Below are positions 20,282 to 27,793 of a stretch of DNA of 41,956 nucleotides, one piece after another; position 1 is the first letter of the stretch, and every line of letters begins with the position of its first letter. The DNA is taken from IMG/VR virus record IMGVR_UViG_3300045131_001573, positions 1 through 41,956 of that record; one strand, written 5' to 3'. The notes under the pieces are model-generated. The model did not search any database, had not been told where the DNA came from, and saw only the letters and a list, made by a program, of their open reading frames with translations. This DNA comes from a virus. The position numbers and the translations under genes are program-made.

Positions 20282-20527
20282 ATGGGCGCACTCACTATTG
20301 GACAGCTTGACGCCGATATTGCCGCAACCCGTCAAGCCATTACCGATGTTTTAACCGGATTGCAACAGGTTTCGCGGCCAGGTCTTTCGTATTCGCGTGC
20401 CGATTTGGGCCAATTACGCGAACATTTGAAATATTTATTGGCGCAACGCAATAAAATGTCTGGCGAAAGCGCAATTCTTTTTGTGCGCGAAAGCGGCGGA
20501 TCAACCAATGGTGGGATTGACGAATGA
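20282..20527 (+). CDS. gpW-like head-tail joining protein
   Basis: 81 residues between the large terminase and portal genes, the usual place of gpW. The sequence has two helices and a short beta part (DADIAATRQAITDVLTGLQQ, then SYSRADLGQLREHLKYLLAQ), which fits the gpW fold of lambda. gpW joins the head to the tail connector. No ribosome site is obvious before the ATG at 20282; an in-frame TTG at 20270 also exists. The end (ESGGSTNGGIDE) overlaps the portal start by 4 bp. Confidence 0.7.
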   Translation: MGALTIGQLDADIAATRQAITDVLTGLQQVSRPGLSYSRADLGQLREHLKYLLAQRNKMSGESAILFVRESGGSTNGGIDE

Positions 20528-22077
20528 GTCAAAAAAGCCGAAACATCCAACAGGCTAAACTTGAAAAGTTAAAGGCGGTTGCCACGGCGTCCATTGGAGA
20601 TTTCAGGAACGCTTTACAAGAGAATTTGCAACCGTCAAGGCTCAGGAAGCGTTCCGCGTCTATTCCCGGCCCGAAAGAGCGCGATTTTACCAGATTTGAC
20701 CGCGAAAAGTTGATTGGTATGTCTCGCGAGTTTTTTGACAAATTCCCGATTGTTAGAGCGATCATTTCTAATATGCAAGACACCATTGTCGGTACCGGCG
20801 CAAAACTGTCAATGCAGTCCGGCAATCCGAAATGGGATCAGGAAGTCGAAACGTGGTGGGCTTCCGTGCGGGACAGTCTTGATGTTCGCAATTTGAGGAC
20901 ATGGGGACAGCTTAACCGCGCATGGTGGTTACGACGGTTTGTTGACGGAGATGTCGGCGTTCACAAGATGAATGCTGAAAATGGCGGGTTGCGGCCACTT
21001 CGCACGATTGAAGCCGACCTTATTCGCCGTCGCAAGTATGACTACCTTGACGGAGCCGATACATCAAAAAGCGGCCAAACACAAGTCGATCAGGGCATTG
21101 AATATGACGCCAACGGCAGAGCCGTTTCGTATTATATCGGCCCTCGATTGAAAAATCAAATGGATATAAAGGCCGAACAAAAAACCGGACAGCGCATTTT
21201 GTCAGAAAACTTTGTCTTTTACGCCAACCTAGCGGATGAACGCATCGACAGCTTGCGCGGAACCCCGGGTCTATTGGTCAATATCGCCGTTATTCAGGAC
21301 ATTTCTGAGATTATGGAAAACGTAATCCAGAAAATCAAAAACGAAGCCTTTATTGGGCTGGCGTTTATGATGGATGCGTCATACGGCGGCACTTTTTTTG
21401 GCGGCGAAGGCGAAAAGGACAAAACCGACATTGACGGAACCAAGCGGCGGCACGTTAAAATGACTCCCGGCATGAATTTGAATCTTGGAACCGGCGAAAA
21501 GGTTGACTTGCTTGGAATGAAGTCACCCAATAGCGAATTGATGCCGTTTTTGCGGTTTTGCTTGCGGATTGCCGGTGCCGCTTATGGCTGGCCGCTTGAA
21601 ATGTTTTTGTTAGACGTTTCAGAGACTAACTATAGCGGAGGTCGGTTGCTTGTAGAAATGCAGAAAACCCGCGTAAAGGTTGAACAAGACTCGCTTGCGC
21701 GTGTTTGCTCAGATGTTTTCGTGTCTGAAATCGAATCAGCGATTGCGGCGAAGTCGATTGTCCCTCCTAAAGGGTTTAATCTGCGCCATAAATGGTCCAT
21801 GAAGGCTATGCCGTACTACGATCCAGCCAAGGAAGCTAACGCCAACGGCGCTAATTTAGACCGCTATTTGACAAGTCCACAGGCGATTTTGGCCGAAAGT
21901 GGCGACCGCGACTTACAGGACATCTTGGACGATTGGGCCGAATTCAAGCAGGAACTCGACAAGCGCGGCCTTAAAGAAATCAGCGAAAAGGAAGCGATTG
22001 TCATAGAAAAAGAGCCGACAAAAGAAAAGCAACCAAAAGGCAAAACTCAAAAAAAGGATAGCGACGATGAACAGTAA
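20524..22077 (+). CDS. Portal protein, lambda family
   Basis: 517 residues, similar in size to lambda gpB (533). Signatures of the lambda portal family are DTIVGTGAKLSMQ (about 87-99), WWLRRFVDGDVG, IEADLIRR, GIEYDANGRAVSYYIG (about 196-211) and ERIDSLRGTPGLLVN. The protein forms the dodecameric ring at the head vertex for DNA passage. The C-terminal Lys/Glu tail is disordered. Start overlaps the gpW-like stop and the end overlaps the protease gene by 11 bp. Confidence 0.88.
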   Translation: MSQKSRNIQQAKLEKLKAVATASIGDFRNALQENLQPSRLRKRSASIPGPKERDFTRFDREKLIGMSREFFDKFPIVRAIISNMQDTIVGTGAKLSMQSGNPKWDQEVETWWASVRDSLDVRNLRTWGQLNRAWWLRRFVDGDVGVHKMNAENGGLRPLRTIEADLIRRRKYDYLDGADTSKSGQTQVDQGIEYDANGRAVSYYIGPRLKNQMDIKAEQKTGQRILSENFVFYANLADERIDSLRGTPGLLVNIAVIQDISEIMENVIQKIKNEAFIGLAFMMDASYGGTFFGGEGEKDKTDIDGTKRRHVKMTPGMNLNLGTGEKVDLLGMKSPNSELMPFLRFCLRIAGAAYGWPLEMFLLDVSETNYSGGRLLVEMQKTRVKVEQDSLARVCSDVFVSEIESAIAAKSIVPPKGFNLRHKWSMKAMPYYDPAKEANANGANLDRYLTSPQAILAESGDRDLQDILDDWAEFKQELDKRGLKEISEKEAIVIEKEPTKEKQPKGKTQKKDSDDEQ

Positions 22078-23200
22078 ATCTTGGTTTTCGATGAAGTGCG
22101 TCAATGCCGCCGAAAAGCCGGACGAAGCGCAAGAAGTTGAAATTTGCATTTACGACGAAATCGGCATATGGGGCATTACGGCAAAGGATTTCGTTTCCGC
22201 TATCAAGCAATACCCCAAAGCCAAAACATTCAATATGCGGTTCAACACCCCCGGTGGGAGCATTTTTGACGGCTTTGCGATTTACAACTACATGAACGGT
22301 CTAGATGCCAAAATCGTCGGCTTTGTTGACGGCGTTTGTGCCAGCATGGGGTCGGTCATTTTGATGGCTTGCGACGAAATCGAAGTGCCGGAAAACGCTT
22401 TTGTAATGATTCATAATCCGGTCGGAACGGCCTTCATGGAAGACAGCGAGGGCTTGCGCGGAATGGCCGATTTGTTGGACAACATGAAAAAGGCCATTGT
22501 TGGGGCGTATGCGAAGCGTAGCGGCAAGAATGAAGATGAAATTTCCGGTTTGATGGACACCGTTACCTATATGAACGGCAAAGACGCTGTTGAAATGGGC
22601 TTTGCGGATCGTTGCGGCAAAGAGATTGATATGGCCGCTTGCGCCGATGTTTCGCGGCTTGAAAAATTACCGGAAGCCCTGCAAGCCAAGATTCAAACTT
22701 TGACGCCCCCCGCCGAAAAGCCGAGTGAAGAAGCTCCCCTCCCGGCTGATTCTCCGGCAAATGAAGCGGTTCCGGGCGTTCCCACTGTGCCGCAACCGGC
22801 TATCGAAGCTAAGGCGGTTGTCGAACCCGCCGCGCAAGTCGATCCCCGCGCCGAAGCCAAGGCGATGATCGAGTTGTTTGGCAAGGAAAAGGGCACACAA
22901 TATTTCGCGGATGGTTTGACTTTGCAGGAAGCCAAAGACAGATACCTTGGCGAACTCAAAGCCGAAAACGGGAAGCTCAAGGCACAGAATACGGAATTGG
23001 CGACGAATCTGGCGAAAATCCGCCTGAATCCCGCCATTCCCTTTCAGCCGCAAGCGGAATGTTTATCGGCATTGCGAGTTAGCGATGGAGAGTTTGAGGC
23101 GTATTGCAAAGCAAACGGAATCAGCGGAGAGAAAAAAGAAAAACTCCGTGCGTCATTAAAGGCTGACACGGAAAAACAAGAGGAGATCGAAAATGCGTAA
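22067..23200 (+). CDS. ClpP-like prohead protease with scaffold domain
   Basis: 377 residues. Residues 22-190 are a ClpP/S49-like serine protease: RFNTPGGSIFDGFAIYNY (58-75), nucleophile region VCASMGS (Ser93), His116 in FVMIHNPVG, and an acidic residue in GLMDTVTYMNG (Asp164). Residues 215-377 hold a Pro/Ala linker and a charged coiled-coil region (ELKAENGKLKAQNTELATNL), as expected for a fused capsid scaffold. Such proteins guide head assembly and then process the scaffold. AAAGGATAGCG precedes the ATG. Confidence 0.88.
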   Translation: MNSKSWFSMKCVNAAEKPDEAQEVEICIYDEIGIWGITAKDFVSAIKQYPKAKTFNMRFNTPGGSIFDGFAIYNYMNGLDAKIVGFVDGVCASMGSVILMACDEIEVPENAFVMIHNPVGTAFMEDSEGLRGMADLLDNMKKAIVGAYAKRSGKNEDEISGLMDTVTYMNGKDAVEMGFADRCGKEIDMAACADVSRLEKLPEALQAKIQTLTPPAEKPSEEAPLPADSPANEAVPGVPTVPQPAIEAKAVVEPAAQVDPRAEAKAMIELFGKEKGTQYFADGLTLQEAKDRYLGELKAENGKLKAQNTELATNLAKIRLNPAIPFQPQAECLSALRVSDGEFEAYCKANGISGEKKEKLRASLKADTEKQEEIENA

Positions 23201-23876
23201 GTTGTTTGTTGGACTGATTGCGGCTATTGCGGTTGCCAGCCTCGCTTTCGGCGCGGCTTTGACGGCGGAGCGGAATACCCCGTCGCGTGCTGGCACGGCT
23301 ATCGAAGTTGGCGTCAAAACCAATACGATTGTCTATGCCGGGTCGCTTGTGGCGATTGACATTTCGACCGGATACCTCGTTCCCGCCGCCGACACCAATA
23401 ACCTTGTGGTTATCGGTCGGTGCGTGAAAACGGTTGACAATCGCACCAATGCCTCCGGTGCCGGTGCGTCTGGCGCGTTAAAGGCGCAAGTTGAACGCGG
23501 AGTTTTCCAGTGGGGAAATAGCACGGGCGTCACCGATGCGGACATTGGAGCTTTCGCCTTTGTGAAAGACGACAATTCCGTTGACGATACCGCCACGGAT
23601 CATAGCGTTATCGCCGGCGTGATTGTTGACGTTGACGGCGGTGGCGTGTGGGTTGACACCTACAATGTTCCCGGCGCGGCTTCCAGCGTGACTACCCTTG
23701 CGGCTAGTGGTAACGCCACGGTGGGCGGGACGCTCGCTGTTACCGGCGCGGCTACCTTGACGGGCGGCATTGTCGGCGGCATGAGTGGCACCATCACCAA
23801 CGGGATCGGCGCGGCTTCAACCAACCGGATTTTCGTTGTTGGCGGCGTGATTTCTTCCAATGTTGTTTCGCCGTAA
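23193..23876 (+). CDS. Capsid decoration-like protein (DUF2190-like) with signal peptide
   Basis: 227 residues. Residues 30-160 resemble DUF2190-type capsid cement proteins: AGTAIEVGVKTNTIVYAGSL, VAIDISTGYLVPAADTN, RGVFQWGNS, FVKDDNSVDD and IAGVIVDVDGGGVWVD. The position between protease and major capsid genes fits. The N-terminus MRKLFVGLIAAIAVASLAFG is a textbook Sec signal peptide with AxA-type sites shortly after, which is unexpected for a protein that must meet capsids in the cytoplasm. The C-terminal 60 residues have fibre-like repeats (ATVGGTLAVTGAATLTGGIV). Start supported by GAGGAG. Confidence 0.7.
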   Translation: MRKLFVGLIAAIAVASLAFGAALTAERNTPSRAGTAIEVGVKTNTIVYAGSLVAIDISTGYLVPAADTNNLVVIGRCVKTVDNRTNASGAGASGALKAQVERGVFQWGNSTGVTDADIGAFAFVKDDNSVDDTATDHSVIAGVIVDVDGGGVWVDTYNVPGAASSVTTLAASGNATVGGTLAVTGAATLTGGIVGGMSGTITNGIGAASTNRIFVVGGVISSNVVSP

Positions 23877-23916
23877 TCGACTGTAACTAAACTTAAAAGG
23901 AAAGAGAGCAAATCAG

Positions 23917-24873
23917 ATGGACATCAATCGTGCGAACATGGACATTTTCTTCACCGAGTGCATGACGACCTTTTCGGACGGCATGAATGCTCGGCGCGAC
24001 AATCTCGTTCTGAACAAGGTCGGAATGCAGATTCCCAGCACCACGGCAGTCGCCGTGCATGGCTGGCTTTCGCAAATCCCCTCGATGCGTAAGTGGGTCG
24101 GGGAACGGAAAGCGCGTAACCTGAAATCCGGTAAACTGAGCGTGACCAATGCCAAGTTAGAGAACACCATCGAAATCACCCGCGACGAATTCGAGGATGA
24201 TATGCACCGGCTTTATCTGCCAACCTTTGGGTTGATGGGTCAGGACGCAATGGCGATGAAAGATCGTTGCCTTGTTGACGCGCTGTTACAAAACGGAAAT
24301 TGGGCTGATGCGGCGGCGTTTTTCGGCGACAGCCGCGTGTATGGCTCGGCTACTATCGACAACTACGATACTACCGCCTACAGCGAAGACGGTGCGGCGC
24401 TGAATACCGCCTTCACCAAAATGACCAGCTATCTCGGCGATGGCGGCGTGCCTTTAATGGTTCGCCCGTTCGCCATTCTGCATGGTCCGGCGTTGCGTGC
24501 TAAGGTTCAGAAGTCTCTCTCCGCTTACGGCGCGTTGCTTGCGTCGGCTACGCAGGTGGGTGGGATGATTGTGAACCCGAACGCGAATATCGTGACGCCC
24601 ATCGAATCGCCTTACCTGATTGACGGGTATGTCGATATGGACGGCAATACCTATGCCAACGCCGGGAAGCATTGGTTTTTGCTTGGCGAGGTCGGCGGCA
24701 TTAAAGGTCTGGTTTACCAGAGCCGGATTGAGCCTGAGATGCAGGATGCGCGGGCACGGCTGGACAGCGATTTCGCTTTCCAGAACGACAAGATTCAGTG
24801 GGGCGTGCGCGCCCGTGGCGCTGGCTTCCTGTCTCTCCCGCACCTGATCTATGGTTCGTTCGCCACGGCCTAA
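23917..24873 (+). CDS. Major capsid protein, Mu gpT-like
   Basis: 318 residues, close to Mu gpT (305). The family pattern is clear: HGWLSQIPSMRKWVGERKAR (about 48-67), then NAKLENTIEITRDEFEDD (about 77-94), a glycine-rich middle and PYLIDGYVDMDGNTYANA before the end. gpT-type proteins build the icosahedral head with an HK97-like fold. Pairing a Mu-type capsid with lambda-type terminase and portal shows mosaic ancestry. The ribosome site is AAAGGAAAGAGAG. A strong terminator follows, consistent with high-level expression. Confidence 0.88.
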   Translation: MDINRANMDIFFTECMTTFSDGMNARRDNLVLNKVGMQIPSTTAVAVHGWLSQIPSMRKWVGERKARNLKSGKLSVTNAKLENTIEITRDEFEDDMHRLYLPTFGLMGQDAMAMKDRCLVDALLQNGNWADAAAFFGDSRVYGSATIDNYDTTAYSEDGAALNTAFTKMTSYLGDGGVPLMVRPFAILHGPALRAKVQKSLSAYGALLASATQVGGMIVNPNANIVTPIESPYLIDGYVDMDGNTYANAGKHWFLLGEVGGIKGLVYQSRIEPEMQDARARLDSDFAFQNDKIQWGVRARGAGFLSLPHLIYGSFATA

Positions 24874-24892
24874 TCGCGAAGTAACAACCTAA

Positions 24893-24925
24893 GCGGCGGG
24901 CGGACAACCCCGCCCGCCGCTTTTT
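24893..24925 (+). terminator. Strong rho-independent terminator after the capsid gene
   Basis: GCGGCGGGCGG (24893-24903) and CCGCCCGCCGC (24910-24920) form a perfect 11-bp GC stem with a 6-nt loop, followed by TTTTT. It probably lowers read-through so that connector and tail proteins are made in smaller amounts than capsid protein. Confidence 0.9.
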
Positions 24926-24928
24926 AAT

Positions 24929-25243
24929 ATGACAATCGACTTGACAGTTTGGGATCGTGACGCGGTGGCAATCCAAAACGATTTGCCGGTTAGCGTCGTT
25001 TGGAAAAGCCAAACGTATCAAGCGATGCGTAGCGAGCGGACAAAGGGGCGCAATATCGAATTCGCTGGCACAGAAGAAACCCTGAGCGTAACGATTTTGG
25101 TTATTCACTCGATTTGGGTTAACGGCATTCCAAAAGAAAACGACATCGTTACCCTCGGATCGGATAAGTATCGGGTCATTGGCACGATTGATTCACCGGA
25201 TAATCTTTCAACTCAGTTGCAATGCGAAGAGGCCGACAAGTGA
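24929..25243 (+). CDS. Head-tail connector-like protein
   Basis: 104 residues with a beta-rich composition (DLPVSVVWKSQTYQAM, ETLSVTILVIHSIWV, DKYRVIGTIDSP). Size and position after the capsid gene fit small head-closure or adaptor proteins. The ATG follows the terminator's T run by only three bases and has no ribosome site, so translation may be weak or depend on a different start. The assignment is by position. Confidence 0.55.
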   Translation: MTIDLTVWDRDAVAIQNDLPVSVVWKSQTYQAMRSERTKGRNIEFAGTEETLSVTILVIHSIWVNGIPKENDIVTLGSDKYRVIGTIDSPDNLSTQLQCEEADK

Positions 25244-25944
25244 TTGCACCGCGAATCGAAATGGACATGACGGAGTTTAATGCGGCAGTGGCGCAATATG
25301 CCAATGCGACCAAGAAGACATTGGCGACCGCAACGAACCGTCAATTTGTCAATTTAACGATCCATGCGGTAAAGGATGCGAAAAAGGCACAGGCGGCAGA
25401 AATTCGGGCGGTTACTAAAAAGGATTTTTGGCCGAAAATGGTCGCAAGACACATTTCCCGTAAATTCGGAAAGCGGTTTGGGAAAAAGGCCGGGCAAGTC
25501 GCATGGCTTAAACAGCATGGCGGCATGCGCGGGATGAACAGATACGAAAAGCAGTGGTATCGGAAGTTGTACGAAAAGTATAGCCGTCAATTTTTGGCGC
25601 AACGGCTAGGCGCAATTCGGTATATCACCGTGTTTTTCAATATTATGTCAAACAAGGCCGAACAGATTACCGGGCTTCGCGCCCCTAAGATGCACGGCTT
25701 TACGGCAATAAGCCGATTTAAGTCCTATTTCCTTCCGGCGATTGACGGCAAAACCACAAAAGCCGAATCGCGCATTGAATACCCGTACAAGTATCGAAAA
25801 GATCGGGCCGTGCGTACTGCCGATGCGGAATTGGATTCGGCTCTTCAAAAAGCGATACCGGCGACTATCCGCGATATATCTGAATACGTTTTTAAGCAAC
25901 TTGATAAACAAGCAAAAATCAATTCCGCTAAGGGGGCTGCATAA
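25240..25944 (+). CDS. Minor tail/neck protein
   Basis: 234 residues from the GTG at 25240, which overlaps the previous stop. The protein is highly basic and helical in its first half (TKKDFWPKMVARHISRKFGK), with Tyr/Arg-rich stretches in the middle (EKQWYRKLYEKYSRQF). Position between connector-like and terminator-like genes suggests a neck or tail-completion protein comparable to lambda gpZ. No sequence motif proves this. Confidence 0.5.
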   Translation: MIAPRIEMDMTEFNAAVAQYANATKKTLATATNRQFVNLTIHAVKDAKKAQAAEIRAVTKKDFWPKMVARHISRKFGKRFGKKAGQVAWLKQHGGMRGMNRYEKQWYRKLYEKYSRQFLAQRLGAIRYITVFFNIMSNKAEQITGLRAPKMHGFTAISRFKSYFLPAIDGKTTKAESRIEYPYKYRKDRAVRTADAELDSALQKAIPATIRDISEYVFKQLDKQAKINSAKGAA

Positions 25945-26429
25945 TGGGACAGTGGCATACACCGCAGGCTAAAACGGAAGAGGCGCTCCGCAGGTTGTTT
26001 GCACATTCTGAGGATGATCTCCAAAGCGTGCAAGTGCTTTCCCGGTTTTCAAATAAGCCAATTACGCTTCCGATGATACGAATCCTGTGTCAAGCGGCTC
26101 CTTATGGCGCGGAAAGCGGAGATGCGATAACTAGCGGTAATTGGCGCGTTTCGGCAACTATCAGGGTAACTACGCATTACAAAAGCGCGGATGGCGATGG
26201 ATGCGATCCGACGGACGTTGAAGTCATTGAACACGACCGAATTGCGGCGGTTGTCATGGACTCGCTGTTTACCGACGATTTGCCGAAAACCCTTAACGAT
26301 CTTATGCAAGACGAGGATTTCACGGCTCAAATGTGGACTCCCGGTTCATGCGTATCTTCTGAGCCTTCCGATGGCCGCCTGATAACTGAAATATCATGCG
26401 AAATAGTAATGGCACCCTCACAGCTATAA
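25944..26429 (+). CDS. Tail terminator-like protein
   Basis: 161 residues, alpha/beta, with a shared-start overlap (TAATG). Strands WRVSATIRVTTHYKSA and LITEISCEIVMAPSQL frame a helical middle (DRIAAVVMDSLFTDDL). In many siphophages a protein of this size before the tail tube gene is the tail terminator (lambda gpU). The assignment is by size and position. Confidence 0.5.
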   Translation: MGQWHTPQAKTEEALRRLFAHSEDDLQSVQVLSRFSNKPITLPMIRILCQAAPYGAESGDAITSGNWRVSATIRVTTHYKSADGDGCDPTDVEVIEHDRIAAVVMDSLFTDDLPKTLNDLMQDEDFTAQMWTPGSCVSSEPSDGRLITEISCEIVMAPSQL

Positions 26430-26444
26430 CGAAAGGAAAACATC

Positions 26445-26837
26445 ATGCCCTCGGCGACAGTTACACAACGCGGTATTCCGGTGGTGGTTGGGTTTAACGG
26501 AGTGGCGAACTCGACTTGGTTTCAGATGGAAACGTCTGGCGAAAAGCCTACCGCCCGAACGAAGTTCATTCGCGACGAAAACAACAATCGTTGCACCATG
26601 CTTATTTCAAATAAGGGCGGCGAGTTTACCTTAACCGGGACAGTTAAAGACGATCCTACGCACACATTGTTAACGGCATTGCGAGCGCTAAATCGCGGAT
26701 CGCTTTTGACGGTTACGGCACCGGCTGGCGGGACGGCCAAAAAGTGCGCCATTCAAGACGTGGACTTGAAGTTTTCGCGCACGCAAGCAAGCGGTACGAT
26801 TACGGCGCGATACATCGTTGACATTGACCCCACCTAA
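26445..26837 (+). CDS. Tail tube-like protein 1
   Basis: 130 residues, start with AAAGGA. The sequence is beta-rich: IPVVVGFNGVANSTWFQMET, GEFTLTGTVKDDPTHTLL, GSLLTVTAP, CAIQDVDLKFSRTQASGTIT. It is clearly related to the next gene (GFNGV, SGEKP, EFTL/TIxG, D-x-x-L-x-F-x-R-x-x-A-x-GTI), so the two arose by duplication. Place and fold fit major and minor tail tube proteins. Confidence 0.6.
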   Translation: MPSATVTQRGIPVVVGFNGVANSTWFQMETSGEKPTARTKFIRDENNNRCTMLISNKGGEFTLTGTVKDDPTHTLLTALRALNRGSLLTVTAPAGGTAKKCAIQDVDLKFSRTQASGTITARYIVDIDPT

Positions 26838-26851
26838 AATAAAGGAAAACC

Positions 26852-27223
26852 ATGAGTACTGAAATCGCACAAAAAGGGCAAAAGGTTTTAGTCGGCTTTA
26901 ACGGCGTAACATATACGGGCTTCATCATGGATAGCTCCGGCGAAAAGCCGGTCGGCGATTTGGGATACATTCCCGATGACAACGACAATGACGCTACTCA
27001 GATTTTCAGTGATGACGGCACGGAATTTACGATTGCTGGCGTAATTAAAAACGTCTCCACAGAAGAGCTTGCCAATCTACGCCTGATTGAAATCGGAAGC
27101 GATCTTACGGTGAACAGCATTGCCTGTATTGTCACCGATGCAAATCTGAGCTTTCAGCGGCTTGACGCCACAGGGACGATTAGCTGTTCGTATTTACCGG
27201 CGATCAATGAAGCAGAAGCGTAA
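26852..27223 (+). CDS. Tail tube-like protein 2 (paralogue)
   Basis: 123 residues, start with AAAGGAAAACC. It shares with the previous gene KVLVGFNGV, SSGEKPVGD, TEFTIAGVIK, a leucine-rich middle, DANLSFQRLDATGTISC and similar length. One of the pair probably forms the tube and the other a specialised ring (initiator or end). Which is which cannot be told from sequence. Confidence 0.6.
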   Translation: MSTEIAQKGQKVLVGFNGVTYTGFIMDSSGEKPVGDLGYIPDDNDNDATQIFSDDGTEFTIAGVIKNVSTEELANLRLIEIGSDLTVNSIACIVTDANLSFQRLDATGTISCSYLPAINEAEA

Positions 27224-27244
27224 CACGCCGGGCGGAGGTGTCCG

Positions 27245-27793
27245 GTGCATTCGTGTTATGAAAAGGCTTTAATTCCGGGACGCATAACGATAATGGGGTT
27301 TGAAATGGCCCCATTGTCTCTTATGCATTGCTTTGTTTTGATGGGATTGAAGTCTCCGCTTGTCGATCCGAATACCACGGAAACCAATCTGTCGTTAGAA
27401 AACTTCATTACGGCAACCTGTATTTGTTCGCTTGATTACGACGGGATTGTCGCTTTTTTGGATAACCCCAATCGCAATAAGCAAATCGAACAGTGGCACG
27501 AAAAGATCAACAGGGAATCGCCAGACTTTTCGCAAGAGATAAACAGGTTTTTAGATTGGTTTTTTGGCGAAACGAAGTCTCACCCGCATTGGGACGAACG
27601 GAAGAAAAACGGGAAAATAACCGAGACTAGGAAAAGCGTGATTCCGTGGCCGATTAGAATCGCGTGGGCCTTGATTGCAAAACTTGAAGAACGCCGGGCG
27701 TGGAGTATGCCAATAGGTTTGGCGTTGTCCTATTATGCCGCCGTACAGGAAGAAAACGGCGACGATATGCTTATGTCGGAGGGGGAAGAATAA
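27245..27793 (+). CDS. Tail assembly chaperone-like protein
   Basis: 182 residues from a GTG at 27245 with GGCGGAGG upstream. The N-terminal part is hydrophobic (MAPLSLMHCFVLMGLKSPLV) and the remainder helical with an acidic end. Its position between tube and tape measure genes is that of tail assembly chaperones (lambda gpG). No ribosomal frameshift product was evident, although the tape-measure frame is open for 93 bp upstream of its ATG. Confidence 0.55.
   Translation: MHSCYEKALIPGRITIMGFEMAPLSLMHCFVLMGLKSPLVDPNTTETNLSLENFITATCICSLDYDGIVAFLDNPNRNKQIEQWHEKINRESPDFSQEINRFLDWFFGETKSHPHWDERKKNGKITETRKSVIPWPIRIAWALIAKLEERRAWSMPIGLALSYYAAVQEENGDDMLMSEGEE

Noticed and set aside
22667-23053. Minus-strand ORFs inside the protease/scaffold gene
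   Set aside because: The plus-strand frame has clear protease motifs and operon overlaps; the antisense frames have none.
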